NCBI GenBank assembly: GCA_964494505.1
Contig: CAZBRO010000024.1
Coordinates: forward strand, 20,794-84,793
DNA: 64,000 nt
Direction: 5' to 3'
Origin: CAIYRG01 sp964494505
Lineage (GTDB): Bacteria > Pseudomonadota > Alphaproteobacteria > Micropepsales > Micropepsaceae
In this document: positions 25,369 through 34,111 of the stretch, piece by piece
Position numbering within the stretch: the first letter of the stretch is position 1
How the letters are laid out: each line of letters begins with the position of its first letter
The notes under the pieces: generated by a model
What the model saw: the letters and a program-made list of their open reading frames with translations, nothing else
Told to the model about the DNA's origin: nothing
Database searches by the model: none
Program-made: the position numbers and the translations under genes

Positions 25369-25914
25369 CTATGCGTCGTCGCCCGTTTCGGGCCCGACGG
25401 TCTTGCGCATGATCCACGCCATGCAAAACGCCACCACTGGATAAAGCGCAACCGTGCTCACGCTTTCGAGCAGCAGCGGCGGCAGCGGCGCCAATCTCAG
25501 ATACACCGCGGCGGACAGCCCGTAGGCGGTCGCGGCTGCCAGCAGCATCGCGCCCGTGAAGCCGACGAGTGCGCCCGCGCCGTTAAGCCCCGCCAAGGTC
25601 TCGCGCTGTTTGGCGGTCAGCCAATAGGCGGCGAGGTAGCCTGCCGCCCACAAGCCCGGCGGACCGCCCGACAGCAAGTCTTCCAGCAGCCCTATCAGCA
25701 ACACCACCGGCGGCGGCATCAGATCGGCGCGCACCAGGACCCAGAAATAGACCCCGGCCAGAGCAAGAGCGGGCGATGGCAGAAGCTCGCCGGTGAACGA
25801 CACCGGCATGTTGGAAATCAGCACCAACAGTGCGGCGGTGAGCGCCGGAATGAGCGACGCCAGAAAGCGCGTCCGGTGATGCAGCGATTCGAGGAAGTCC
25901 TCGGCCGCCCTCAC
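25369..25914 (-). CDS. mreD: Rod shape-determining protein MreD
   Basis: The 181-residue integral membrane protein has about five hydrophobic helices (for example LIPALTAALLVLIS and PPPVVLLIGLLEDLLSGGP, the latter the most conserved MreD segment). It links MreC to the rest of the elongasome in the inner membrane. It overlaps mreC by four bases, so the order mreC-mreD is translationally coupled. MreD is poorly conserved; assignment rests on length, topology and position. Confidence 0.9.
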   Translation of the reverse strand: MRAAEDFLESLHHRTRFLASLIPALTAALLVLISNMPVSFTGELLPSPALALAGVYFWVLVRADLMPPPVVLLIGLLEDLLSGGPPGLWAAGYLAAYWLTAKQRETLAGLNGAGALVGFTGAMLLAAATAYGLSAAVYLRLAPLPPLLLESVSTVALYPVVAFCMAWIMRKTVGPETGDDA

Positions 25915-26906
25915 CGGTCCTGTTCCTCTTCGCTCTGGCCGTCGAAGCGCGGTACGTCGGGGCTTTGCGATTGCAGCGGCATGGCGGGCGGCGGCGGGCG
26001 CTGCGCGATGCCGGCCGCAACCGTATCCTGCGGGACCTTGGGCTGCTCCACGGCGGTTGCCGGGGGCACTGGTTCGGCCGCGGGCGGCGGGGTGGGCAGT
26101 CCGTAGGCCATGATGCGCACCACGTCGCTGCTGCCGGGCCGCGCGAACAAGGCGACCTTCAGCGTGCGCCCTTCCGCGACGACCGTCCCCACCGGAAGGT
26201 CCGGCGGCAGCAGGCCGCCGTCGCCGGTGGTGACGACGCGGTCGCCGGGATGCACCGGGCCGTCGCCGACGTCGAGTTCAATCCCCGGCGCGGGCGTGTT
26301 GTCGCCGGTCAGGATGGCGCGGCGGTGGGAGGGCTCGATCACCACCGGTACGCGGCTGTTCAAATCCGAAAGCAGAATCACCCAGGAGGTGTTCGCGCCG
26401 GTGACATAGATGCGGCCCAAAAGCCCGCGCGAGTCGATGACGGCTTGGCCCTTTTTGACCTGCTCGGCGGCGCCCGCGTTCAGGATCATGGTCTTGATGA
26501 AGGGGCGGCTCGCTTCGCCGATCACGCGCGCGGTGACGGAAGGAAGCTCGACGTCGGGCACCGCGTTCAGGAGCTGCTCGTAACGCTGCATCTTGGTCTG
26601 AAGCGACAGCGCCACGTTCTGCCATTTCCGCAAGGCTTCGTTCTCTTGCTTCAGCTCCGCATTCTCGCGGTAGAGGCGGAAGATGCCACCGGCATCGGCG
26701 ACCCAGTTCTCCGCGGCGACCAGGGGCCCGCGAAGTTCGCTCAACACCGGTTCGGTCGAGTCCGAAAGCAGGGCCCGGGCGCGGTCGAAGAGGGCGGGAT
26801 TGGTCTTGCCGACCAAGACGATGACGACGGCCGAAAGGCCGCACAGCACCAGGGAGAACTGCTTCGCCCCCCGGCCTCGCATCAATCTCCAGCCCAAACC
26901 CGCCAT
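25911..26906 (-). CDS. mreC: Rod shape-determining protein MreC
   Basis: The 331-residue protein has one N-terminal membrane helix (FSLVLCGLSAVVIVLVG) and a periplasmic coiled coil (YRENAELKQENEALRKWQNV). The MreC beta domain follows (GLLGRIYVTGANTSWVILL, PVGTVVAEGRTLKVALFA). A proline- and glutamate-rich tail of about 60 residues follows and is longer than usual. MreC scaffolds the cell-wall elongation machine. The start at 26906 places the membrane helix at residues 15-32. It lies 37 bp after mreB. Confidence 0.93.
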   Translation of the reverse strand: MAGLGWRLMRGRGAKQFSLVLCGLSAVVIVLVGKTNPALFDRARALLSDSTEPVLSELRGPLVAAENWVADAGGIFRLYRENAELKQENEALRKWQNVALSLQTKMQRYEQLLNAVPDVELPSVTARVIGEASRPFIKTMILNAGAAEQVKKGQAVIDSRGLLGRIYVTGANTSWVILLSDLNSRVPVVIEPSHRRAILTGDNTPAPGIELDVGDGPVHPGDRVVTTGDGGLLPPDLPVGTVVAEGRTLKVALFARPGSSDVVRIMAYGLPTPPPAAEPVPPATAVEQPKVPQDTVAAGIAQRPPPPAMPLQSQSPDVPRFDGQSEEEQDR

Positions 26907-26943
26907 ATAGCCGCGGCCCTGTCCCGTTTTGCCCTCAATCCAT

Positions 26944-27984
26944 TCAGAACGCGGTCGAGAGCATGTGACGCATGTTCTTCGCGTTCTCCAGCGTTTTGCC
27001 CGTGCCGAGCGCCACGCAGGAAAGCGCGTCATCCGCGATGGAAACGGGCAGCCCCGTCTCGTCCCGCAATACCTGATCGAGATTGGTCAGCAGCGCGCCG
27101 CCGCCGGTCAGTACGATGCCTTTGTCCACAATGTCCGCCGCAAGCTCGGGCGGGGTGGCTTCGAGCGCCACCTTCACGGCTTCGACGATGGCGCTGACGG
27201 GTTCGGTCAACGCTTCGGCGATCTGGCGCTGCGAAATGGTGATTTCCTTCGGCACGCCGTTGAGAAGATCGCGGCCTTTGATTTCCATGCTGGTGCCGCC
27301 GCCGTCGCCGGGCTGTGCGGCCGAGCCGATTTCCTTCTTGATCCGTTCGGCGGTGGCTTCGCCGATGAGCAGGTTCTGATGGCGGCGGATATAGGCGATG
27401 ATGGCTTCGTCCATCTTGTCGCCGCCGACGCGGACCGAGCGCGAATAGACGATGCCGCCGAGCGAGAGTACGGCGACTTCGGTGGTGCCCCCGCCGATGT
27501 CGACCACCATGGAGCCGGTCGGCTCCTGCACCGGCAATCCGGCGCCGATGGCCGCCGCCATCGGCTCCTCGATCAGGAAGACGCGCCGTGCGCCCGCCGA
27601 CAGGGCTGATTCCTGAATCGCGCGGCGTTCGACCGCGGTCGAGCCCGACGGCACGCAGACGATCACCATCGGCGTCGCGAAGGAGCGGCGGTTATGCACT
27701 TTACGGATGAAATGCTTGATCATCTCCTCGGCGACTTCAAAATCGGCGATGACGCCGTCGCGCATCGGCCGGATCGCCTCGATATTGCCCGGTGTACGGC
27801 CAAGCATCTGCTTGGCGTCGTTGCCGACCGCGAGCACCTGTTTCTTGCCGCCTTTTGACACAATGGCCACGACCGAGGGCTCGTTCAGCACGATTCCCCG
27901 CCCCTTGACGTACACAAGCGTATTCGCCGTCCCGAGATCGATCGCCATGTCGCTGGACAGCATTCCCAATAAACTCCCGAACAT
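26944..27984 (-). CDS. mreB: Actin-like cell-shape protein MreB
   Basis: The 346-residue protein shows the actin-fold nucleotide motifs: phosphate-1 in IDLGTANTLVYVKGRG, phosphate-2 in VVDIGGGTTEVAVLS and the adenosine motif in IVLTGGGALLTNLD. Its length is exactly typical. MreB forms membrane-bound filaments that direct side-wall synthesis. It is the first gene of the mre/mrd cluster, and the 80-bp gap to leuA upstream probably holds the leuA terminator and mreB promoter. Confidence 0.97.
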   Translation of the reverse strand: MFGSLLGMLSSDMAIDLGTANTLVYVKGRGIVLNEPSVVAIVSKGGKKQVLAVGNDAKQMLGRTPGNIEAIRPMRDGVIADFEVAEEMIKHFIRKVHNRRSFATPMVIVCVPSGSTAVERRAIQESALSAGARRVFLIEEPMAAAIGAGLPVQEPTGSMVVDIGGGTTEVAVLSLGGIVYSRSVRVGGDKMDEAIIAYIRRHQNLLIGEATAERIKKEIGSAAQPGDGGGTSMEIKGRDLLNGVPKEITISQRQIAEALTEPVSAIVEAVKVALEATPPELAADIVDKGIVLTGGGALLTNLDQVLRDETGLPVSIADDALSCVALGTGKTLENAKNMRHMLSTAF

Positions 27985-28064
27985 ACTGCTCCGTTACTCC
28001 TCCCGTGGGAGGTGTTTCACAATTTGCGAGAAAGCGGCCCCGTTCGCACGGGGCCGCTCTACTG

Positions 28065-29651
28065 CTATCGCGCGACGGTTAACGCTTCCGGCGCGGTCTT
28101 CTTCCGTTTGACCAAAAGTTTGTTCAACGCATTCACATAGGCGTAGGCGGCCGCCGCCATGGTGTCGGTGTCTGCGGCGCGCCCCGTGACCGTGCGGCCG
28201 TCTTCTTCGAGGCGGACGCTGACCTTGGCCTGGGCGTCGGTGCCTTCGGTGACGGCGCTCACCTGGAACAGCTGCAAGGCGGCGGGATGGGGATAAAGCT
28301 GGCGGATGGCGTTGAAGATCGCATCGACCGGCCCGTCGCCGCTCGCCAGCCCCGAGCGGAGCTCGCTCCCCACCATCAGCGACAATTCGGCCTTCGGCGT
28401 GATGTCCTTGCCGGCCGTGACTTTGAGCGATTGCACGCGGATGGGATCGGCCCCGCGCAGCACCGAATCGTCGACCAGAGCGATGATGTCCTCGTCGAAG
28501 ATGTGCTTCTTCTTGTCGGCAAGATCCTTGAACTTGCGGAAGGCGTCCTGCAGCGCGTTGTCGCCGAGCTCGTAGCCGAGCGCCTTCAGCTTGTCGCGGA
28601 AGGCGTGGCGGCCGGAGAGTTTGCCCAGAATCAATGCTGTGCCAGTGACGCCCACTTCGGCGGGCGTGATGATTTCGTAGGTCTGGGCGTTCTTCAGCAT
28701 CCCGTCCTGATGGATGCCGGATTCGTGGGCGAAGGCGTTCTTGCCGACGATGGCCTTGTTGTACTGCACCGGAAAAGCGGTGACGTTGGAAACGAGTTTG
28801 GAGGCACGCGCGATCATCTCGGTCTTGATGCCGGTCGAGAACGGCATGCGGTCGCGGCGGACCTTCAAGGCCATGACGACTTCCTCGAGCGCGGCGTTCC
28901 CGGCACGCTCGCCGATTCCGTTGATGGTGCATTCGACCTGACGCGCGCCCGCGAGCACGCCGGCGAGTGAGTTTGCCACTGCGAGTCCCAGATCGTTGTG
29001 ACAATGCGTGGAAAAGAACACCTTATCCGCACCCGGCACGCGCGTGACGAGCATCGTCATCAGCTCGAAATATTCCTGCGGGGTCGCGTAGCCCACGGTG
29101 TCGGGGATGTTGATGGTGGTGGCGCCGGCGCGAATCGCCAATTCCACCGCGCGGCAGAGGAAATCGTGCTCCGTGCGGGTGGCGTCTTCCGCGCTCCATT
29201 GCACGTCGTCGGTCCAGTTGCGGGCTCTGCCGACGGAAGCCGACACGGCCTCCAGTACCGAAGAGGGCTCCATCTGCAGCTTGTGCTTCATGTGCACGGG
29301 GCTGGTCGAGATGAAGGTGTGAATGCGGCCGCGGCGGGCGCGGCGAATCGCTTCGCCGGCGCGATCGACGTCCTTGAAGCCGGCGCGCGCGAGCCCGCAG
29401 ACCACCGCGTTCTTCACCTGTTGGGCGATCGCCGAGACCGCCTCGAAATCGCCGTTCGACGCAATGGGGAAGCCCGCCTCGATGATGTCGACGCCCATTT
29501 CGTCGAGCAGGGCGGCGACTTCGAGCTTTTCCTCATGGGTCATCGCGGCGCCCGGCGATTGTTCGCCGTCGCGCAAGGTGGTGTCGAAAATCCGTACACG
29601 GCTCAATTTGTCCGTATGCGGCGTATCCTGTACTGCCATATCCGTTGTCAT
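28065..29651 (-). CDS. leuA: 2-isopropylmalate synthase
   Basis: The 528-residue enzyme has the DRE-TIM core with FDTTLRDGEQSPGA and the metal-binding HxH in FFSTHCHNDLGLAVANS. The C-terminal LeuA allosteric domain (VSAVTEGTDAQAKVSVRLEEDG) binds leucine for feedback inhibition in the family. It condenses acetyl-CoA with 2-oxoisovalerate, the first step to leucine. A leader ORF with four tandem leucine codons lies about 100 bp upstream, so expression is probably attenuated by leucine supply. The start is MTTDMAVQD; a second ATG four codons in is an alternative. Confidence 0.96.
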   Translation of the reverse strand: MTTDMAVQDTPHTDKLSRVRIFDTTLRDGEQSPGAAMTHEEKLEVAALLDEMGVDIIEAGFPIASNGDFEAVSAIAQQVKNAVVCGLARAGFKDVDRAGEAIRRARRGRIHTFISTSPVHMKHKLQMEPSSVLEAVSASVGRARNWTDDVQWSAEDATRTEHDFLCRAVELAIRAGATTINIPDTVGYATPQEYFELMTMLVTRVPGADKVFFSTHCHNDLGLAVANSLAGVLAGARQVECTINGIGERAGNAALEEVVMALKVRRDRMPFSTGIKTEMIARASKLVSNVTAFPVQYNKAIVGKNAFAHESGIHQDGMLKNAQTYEIITPAEVGVTGTALILGKLSGRHAFRDKLKALGYELGDNALQDAFRKFKDLADKKKHIFDEDIIALVDDSVLRGADPIRVQSLKVTAGKDITPKAELSLMVGSELRSGLASGDGPVDAIFNAIRQLYPHPAALQLFQVSAVTEGTDAQAKVSVRLEEDGRTVTGRAADTDTMAAAAYAYVNALNKLLVKRKKTAPEALTVAR

Positions 29652-29719
29652 ATCCCGAAAATCCTTCCATTCGCCGTTCAGGCGGTTCGTTCTTCATCCC
29701 TGTGCCGATATTGTCCCCC

Positions 29720-29751
29720 AAGCGCCGGTGCCAAAGGCACGGAAGGCGCCT
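29720..29751 (-). promoter_or_regulatory. Hairpin in the leuA leader
   Basis: On the minus strand AGGCGCC...GGCGCTT encloses GTGCC-TTT-GGCAC, giving a stem of about 12 bp with a small bulge. It begins about 10 bases after the leucine codons of the leader ORF, so a stalled ribosome would block it. No T-run follows, so it may be the pause or antiterminator arm rather than the terminator itself. Confidence 0.5.
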
Positions 29752-29887
29752 AGGGGCAGCTAAGGAGAAGAAGCGCCGTCCTTGAGAGCGATACGCAGGA
29801 ACGGCGGTCCGGCTGCAGGCGCAGAATCGCGGGCTGAGCGCTTTCGCGCCCGCAAAACCCGCCATACCCGCATGCAGCCATCGACAT
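29750..29887 (-). CDS. Leucine leader peptide of leuA
   Basis: This 45-codon ORF ends with four consecutive leucine codons (CTT CTT CTC CTT) followed by Ser-Cys-Pro-stop, and has two more leucines in ILRLQP. The ATG at 29887 has AGGGA 5 bases upstream; a second ATG two codons in is equally usable. The arrangement (leucine run near the stop, hairpin, then leuA 98 bp downstream) is that of a transcription attenuator. Leu leader peptides are known upstream of leuA in alphaproteobacteria. The peptide itself should have no other role. Confidence 0.82.
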   Translation of the reverse strand: MSMAACGYGGFCGRESAQPAILRLQPDRRSCVSLSRTALLLLSCP

Positions 29888-30180
29888 TTCGTTCCCTAAC
29901 GGAAGCGGTTCGCGATTGTTGACGAATAATCGTAACCGCCCGTAAATACGAGCGGTTTTCCGCCTATCCACATCCATTTATGGCGCTTTGTTCCCTGCTC
30001 CGCAAGGAAGGAACGCGGTCATTTTGGCGCGATCTTTGGGCGCGGGGGCTGTCCACGCTTCACGGCCGCAAGCCCTTGTTAAGCATTTCGCGTGCCTGCG
30101 ACGATGCGCACACGGACGGTTCGGCATTGGCTGCCGAGCCGTCCGGTCACGGGTATTGGCGCTTTCGGATTTGCGCGGTC
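29888..30180. other. Intergenic region between ilvC and the leuA leader
   Basis: These 293 bp hold no gene. The part next to 29888 should carry the leuA promoter; I see no clear consensus boxes. A 33-bp inverted repeat near ilvC is listed separately. Confidence 0.6.
30113..30145 (-). terminator. Inverted repeat downstream of ilvC
   Basis: CGGACGGTTCGGCA and TGCCGAGCCGTCCG form a 14-bp stem with one mismatch around a 5-base loop, 35 bp past the ilvC stop. Stability is high but there is no T-run, so it may act through Rho or as a 3' protecting hairpin. Confidence 0.55.
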
Positions 30181-31197
30181 CTAATTCCGCGACTTGTCCA
30201 CCAGGCGGTTCTTGGCGATCCAGGGCATCATGGCGCGCAGGCGCTCGCCCACCTCCTCGATCGGGTGCGCCGCCGACAGCGAGCGCATGGCCTTGAACGA
30301 GGGTTGGCCCGCCTTATTCTCCAGCACCCAGTCGCGCGCGAACCGCCCGGACTGGATGTCGGCCAGTATCTGCTTCATGGCAGCCTTGGAATGGGCGCCG
30401 ATCACCCTGGGTCCGGAGACATATTCGCCATATTCGGCCGTATTGGAGACCGAATAATTCATGTTGTGGATGCCGCCCTCATAGATCAGGTCGACGATCA
30501 GCTTCACCTCGTGGAGGCACTCGAAATAGGCCATTTCCGGCGCATAACCGGCTTCCGTAAGGGTCTCGAAGCCCGCCCGGATCAGCTCGACCAGCCCGCC
30601 GCAGAGGACGGACTGCTCGCCGAAGAGGTCGGTCTCGCACTCCTCGCGGAAGGTGGTCTCGATGATGCCGGCCCGGCCGCCGCCGATGGCGGAAGCATAG
30701 GCGAGGCCGAGGTCGTGGGCGTTGCCGGAGGCATCCTGATGGACCGCGATCAGGCAGGGAACGCCGCCCCCCTTCTGATACTCGGCCCTGACCGTGTGGC
30801 CGGGCCCCTTGGGGGCGACCATGATGATGTCGAGGTCGGGCCGGGCCTCGATCAGCCGGAAATGGATGTTGAAGCCGTGGGCGAACATCAGGGCGGCGCC
30901 CTTTTTGATGTGCGGGGCGATTTCGGCCTTGTAGAGGTCGGCCTGGAGCTCGTCGGGGACCACGCACATCATGACGTCGGCCCAGCTGGAGGCTTCGGCC
31001 ACCGACATGACCGGGAATCCGGCCGCTTCGGCCTTTTTGGCCGAGGCGCCCGGCCGGGAGGCGATGGCCACGTCCTTGACCCCGGCGTCGCGCATGTTGA
31101 GGGCATGGGCGTGACCCTGGCTGCCGAAGCCGATGACGGCCACGCGCTTGTTCTTGATCAGATTTAAGTCGGCATCCCGGTCGTAATAGACGCGCAT
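30181..31197 (-). CDS. ilvC: Ketol-acid reductoisomerase
   Basis: The 338-residue protein has class I length. The NADPH-binding loop is VAVIGFGSQGHAHALN, and the C-terminal helical domain contains ESFREE-like acidic segments (TTFREECETDLFGEQ) that hold two magnesium ions. It converts acetolactate to dihydroxy-isovalerate in valine, leucine and isoleucine synthesis. The start at 31197 (MRVYYDRDAD) matches the family; the open frame upstream is intergenic. It follows ilvN by 110 bp on the same strand. Confidence 0.97.
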   Translation of the reverse strand: MRVYYDRDADLNLIKNKRVAVIGFGSQGHAHALNMRDAGVKDVAIASRPGASAKKAEAAGFPVMSVAEASSWADVMMCVVPDELQADLYKAEIAPHIKKGAALMFAHGFNIHFRLIEARPDLDIIMVAPKGPGHTVRAEYQKGGGVPCLIAVHQDASGNAHDLGLAYASAIGGGRAGIIETTFREECETDLFGEQSVLCGGLVELIRAGFETLTEAGYAPEMAYFECLHEVKLIVDLIYEGGIHNMNYSVSNTAEYGEYVSGPRVIGAHSKAAMKQILADIQSGRFARDWVLENKAGQPSFKAMRSLSAAHPIEEVGERLRAMMPWIAKNRLVDKSRN

Positions 31198-31307
31198 CAG
31201 GGTTCCCTCGTTTTCCGTCGGAAAGGCTTGGCCCGGGTGTAAAGACCGTCCGCCGTCCCGGGTCAAGCTCAACCCTGTCGCTGCGGCGGTTGGATAGCCC
31301 GGGAATG

Positions 31308-31823
31308 TCACATCGCTTCTGCGCCGCGGGAGATGGCGGCGACCCCGGTGCGGCTGACCTCGACGAGCCCAAGCGGCCGCATCAGCTCGATGAAGGCGTC
31401 GATCTTCGAGGGCGCGCCGGTGATCTCGAACACGAAGCTCGAATGGGAGGTGTCGAGCACTTTGGCCCGGAACACTTGCGAGACGCGGAGAGCTTCGACG
31501 CGTTTGTCGCCGGTCCCTGCGACCTTGATCAGCGCCATCTCGCGTTCGACGCCGACTTTTTCCGTCGTGACATCGACGACGCGATGCACGGGCACGAGCC
31601 GGCCCAATTGCGCCTTGATCTGCTCGATGACGGCGGGCGTCCCCGAAGTAACCACGGTGATGCGCGAGGTGTGCGCGGCCTTGTCGGTTTCGGCGACCGT
31701 CAGGCTCTCGATGTTGTAGCCCCGGCCCGCGAAGAGGCCGATGACCCGCGCCAGCACGCCTGGCTCATTGTCGACCATGACGACGATGGTGTGGGATTCG
31801 ATCAGGGTGCTTTTCTGGTTCAT
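31308..31823 (-). CDS. ilvN: Acetolactate synthase small (regulatory) subunit
   Basis: The 171-residue protein begins with an ACT domain (IVVMVDNEPGVLARVIGLFA, GYNIESLTVAETD). A second C-terminal domain follows (FRAKVLDTSHSSFVFEITGA). It activates IlvB and confers valine feedback. The start at 31823 (MNQKSTLIES) was chosen over an ATG 5 codons upstream, since it is 1 bp from the preceding gene's stop. Unusually, ilvB does not precede it directly; an NTF2-like gene and a repeat intervene. Confidence 0.95.
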   Translation of the reverse strand: MNQKSTLIESHTIVVMVDNEPGVLARVIGLFAGRGYNIESLTVAETDKAAHTSRITVVTSGTPAVIEQIKAQLGRLVPVHRVVDVTTEKVGVEREMALIKVAGTGDKRVEALRVSQVFRAKVLDTSHSSFVFEITGAPSKIDAFIELMRPLGLVEVSRTGVAAISRGAEAM

Positions 31824-31824
31824 C

Positions 31825-32178
31825 TCATGCCGCCGCATAATGGGCCACGACGCGGGTGACGTGGCCCTCTGGTCCGAAGTCCATGAATTCCGCGCCGTGG
31901 CGGCCGTCGCTGGTTGTAAATTCGATCACCGCGCTGTTCACGCCGGAAAAGACCCGGGTCAGCGTGAACCTGAGGTCCGGAATCTTCTTGAGCGCGGCGC
32001 CGATATAATCGCCCAGCGCCGGTTTGCCGCGCACGGTGCCGTCGTCCACGCCCAGAACGATCTTCGCGCGGGGGCTGATGACCGTCACGTCGTCGTCGTA
32101 ATGGGCGAGAATCCGCCCAAGATCGTGCGAATTCCACGCCTCGACCCAATCGTGCGCAAAGTTGTTCGCGTCTATCAT
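31825..32178 (-). CDS. NTF2-like (SnoaL-type) family protein
   Basis: The 117-residue protein has the cone-shaped NTF2-like fold signature: FAHDWVEAWNSHDLGRILAHYDDDVTV, GKPALGDYI and a beta-rich C-terminal half. Such proteins are small isomerase- or binding-type folds, and the ligand is unknown. It sits between ilvB and ilvN with 1 bp to ilvN, so it is probably cotranscribed. A link to branched-chain metabolism is only suggested by position. Confidence 0.82.
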   Translation of the reverse strand: MIDANNFAHDWVEAWNSHDLGRILAHYDDDVTVISPRAKIVLGVDDGTVRGKPALGDYIGAALKKIPDLRFTLTRVFSGVNSAVIEFTTSDGRHGAEFMDFGPEGHVTRVVAHYAAA

Positions 32179-32217
32179 CAGTTACGGGCTTTCCGCCCCC
32201 TCCGTCGCTCCGCGACA

Positions 32218-32239
32218 CCTCCCCCGTAAACGGGGGAGG
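32218..32239. repeat. Palindromic repeat, copy 3 (CCTCCCCCGT/ACGGGGGAGG)
   Basis: The core is the same as at 12465 and 22298, and the block GCCCCCTCCG...CGACACCT on its left matches copy 2. It sits 5 bp from the ilvB stop, inside what would otherwise be an ilvB-ilvN operon. Confidence 0.75.
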
Positions 32240-32244
32240 ATCGA

Positions 32245-34020
32245 TTACACCAGCATTTTGCCTTCTTCGGAGACTTTGGGTTCGTCCTCGGCCTCCGAAA
32301 GGATCATCTGGTCATGGGCTGCCCCCGACGGGATCATGGGATAGCAATTCTCCTTGGGATCGACGCGGACATCGAACAACACCGGGCGCTTGACGGCGAT
32401 CATCTCCTGGATTTTCGCGTCCAGCTCGTCGGGCTTTTCAGCGCGCAAGCCCACCGCGCCATAGGCCTCGGCCAGCTTCACGAAATCGGGCAGCGCCTCG
32501 GAATAGGAATGCGAATAGCGCCCGCCATGCAGCAGCTGCTGCCACTGGCGCACCATGCCCATATATTCGTTGTTCAGGATGAAGATCTTGATCGGCAGGT
32601 CGTACTGCACCGCGGTCGACAATTCCTGCATGGTCATCTGCACCGATGCCTCGCCCGCGATGTCGATGACGAGCGCGTCGGGATGGGCCATCTGCACCCC
32701 GACTGCGGCCGGCAGGCCATAGCCCATGGTGCCGAGCCCCCCCGACGTCATCCAATGGTTCGGCTCCTCGAACTTGAAGCGCTGCATCGCCCACATCTGA
32801 TGCTGGCCGACCTCGGTGGTGATGTAGGTCTCGCGTCCCCGCGTCAGCGCGTAGAGGCGGTCGATGGCATGTTGCGGCTTGATGACCTTGGTCGAGTTCT
32901 TGAAGTTGAGCGAATGCTTTCCTCGCCATTGCTCGATCTGGTGCCACCATTGGGGAAGCGCTGCATCGGAGGCGAGCTTCTCATCCTTCCACACCTGGAT
33001 CATCGCGCGGATGGCGCGGCCGGCATCGGCGATGATGGGCAGATCGACGCGGATGTTCTTGTTGATCTGCGAGGGATCGATATCGAGATGGATTTTCTTC
33101 GATCCCGGCGAGAAGGCGTCCACCCGGCCCGTCACGCGGTCGTCGAAACGGCTTCCGAGCGCAATCAGAAGGTCGCAGCGGTTGCATGCGAGGTTCGACT
33201 CATAGGTGCCATGCATCCCGATGGGGCCGAGCCAATGGGGATCGGACGCCGGAAAGGCGCCCAGGCCCATCAGCGTCGAGGTGATCGGAAATCCGGTCAG
33301 CTTCACCAATTCGCGCAAGGCCTGGCTCGCGCCCGGGCCCGAATTGACGATCCCGCCGCCCGAATAGATCAGCGGGCGCTTGGCGGCCGCCATCATCTTG
33401 ACGGCTTTCATGATCGCGCCGGCGTCCGGTTCGAGGCGCGGGCGATAGGTGCGGTGGTGGACCGTTTCGGGCGCCACATAGGGAGCTTTTTTGAACTGGA
33501 CGTCTTTGGGGATGTCGACCACCACCGGGCCCGGCCGGCCCGTGGTCGCAATCTCGAAGGCCTCATGCATCACGCGGGCGAGGTCGTTGGCGTCGCGCAC
33601 CAGCCAATTGTGCTTGGTGCAGGGCCGCGTGATGCCGACCGTGTCGCATTCCTGGAAGGCGTCGTTGCCGATGAGGTGGGTGGCCACCTGTCCGGTTATC
33701 ACCACCAGCGGGATCGAATCCATCAGCGCGTCCGTCAGGCCCGTTACCGCATTGGTTGCCCCGGGGCCGGATGTCACCAGCACCACGCCCGGCTTGCCGG
33801 TGGAGCGCGCATAGCCTTCCGCGGCATGGACCGCGCCTTGCTCGTGGCGTACCAGCACATGGACGAGTTCGTTGTCCTGGAAGAGCGCATCGTAGATCGG
33901 CAGCACTGCGCCGCCGGGATAGCCGAAAATGTGGCGCACGCCCTGATCCTTGAGCGCGCGGACCACGATCTCAGCCCCTGTCAGCTCGGGGCCATTGGCC
34001 GCTATGTTCGTCTTGTCCAT
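32245..34020 (-). CDS. ilvB: Acetolactate synthase large subunit
   Basis: The 591-residue thiamine-diphosphate enzyme has the family landmarks. These are IFGYPGGAVLPIYDAL, the catalytic glutamate in RHEQGAVHAAEGYARSTG, an FAD-binding middle domain and the ThDP/Mg segment DIAGEASVQMTMQELSTA followed by NNEYMGMVRQWQ. It makes acetolactate and acetohydroxybutyrate, the first common step to valine, leucine and isoleucine. An attenuator with a Leu-Leu-Leu-Val-Val leader peptide precedes it. The symbol could equally be ilvI; the two are not separable by sequence here. Confidence 0.96.
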   Translation of the reverse strand: MDKTNIAANGPELTGAEIVVRALKDQGVRHIFGYPGGAVLPIYDALFQDNELVHVLVRHEQGAVHAAEGYARSTGKPGVVLVTSGPGATNAVTGLTDALMDSIPLVVITGQVATHLIGNDAFQECDTVGITRPCTKHNWLVRDANDLARVMHEAFEIATTGRPGPVVVDIPKDVQFKKAPYVAPETVHHRTYRPRLEPDAGAIMKAVKMMAAAKRPLIYSGGGIVNSGPGASQALRELVKLTGFPITSTLMGLGAFPASDPHWLGPIGMHGTYESNLACNRCDLLIALGSRFDDRVTGRVDAFSPGSKKIHLDIDPSQINKNIRVDLPIIADAGRAIRAMIQVWKDEKLASDAALPQWWHQIEQWRGKHSLNFKNSTKVIKPQHAIDRLYALTRGRETYITTEVGQHQMWAMQRFKFEEPNHWMTSGGLGTMGYGLPAAVGVQMAHPDALVIDIAGEASVQMTMQELSTAVQYDLPIKIFILNNEYMGMVRQWQQLLHGGRYSHSYSEALPDFVKLAEAYGAVGLRAEKPDELDAKIQEMIAVKRPVLFDVRVDPKENCYPMIPSGAAHDQMILSEAEDEPKVSEEGKMLV

Positions 34021-34054
34021 GCCGCCCTCCCCGGGCGCGTTAAGAGCTTCAGAC

Positions 34055-34080
34055 TCAAACGAAAGGGGCGTTGCCGCCCC
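34055..34080 (-). terminator. Attenuator terminator upstream of ilvB
   Basis: On the minus strand GGGGCG-GCAA-CGCCCC is followed directly by TTTCGTTT, a compact intrinsic terminator. It lies between the leader peptide (stop at 34112) and the ilvB start (34020). Confidence 0.78.
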
Positions 34081-34111
34081 TTCATATCAACCGCGATGCC
34101 GGATCAAAGCT

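Noticed and set aside
29980..31167. A 395-codon plus-strand frame opposite ilvC
   Set aside because: Antisense shadow of ilvC, which has clear NADPH-binding and metal-binding motifs.
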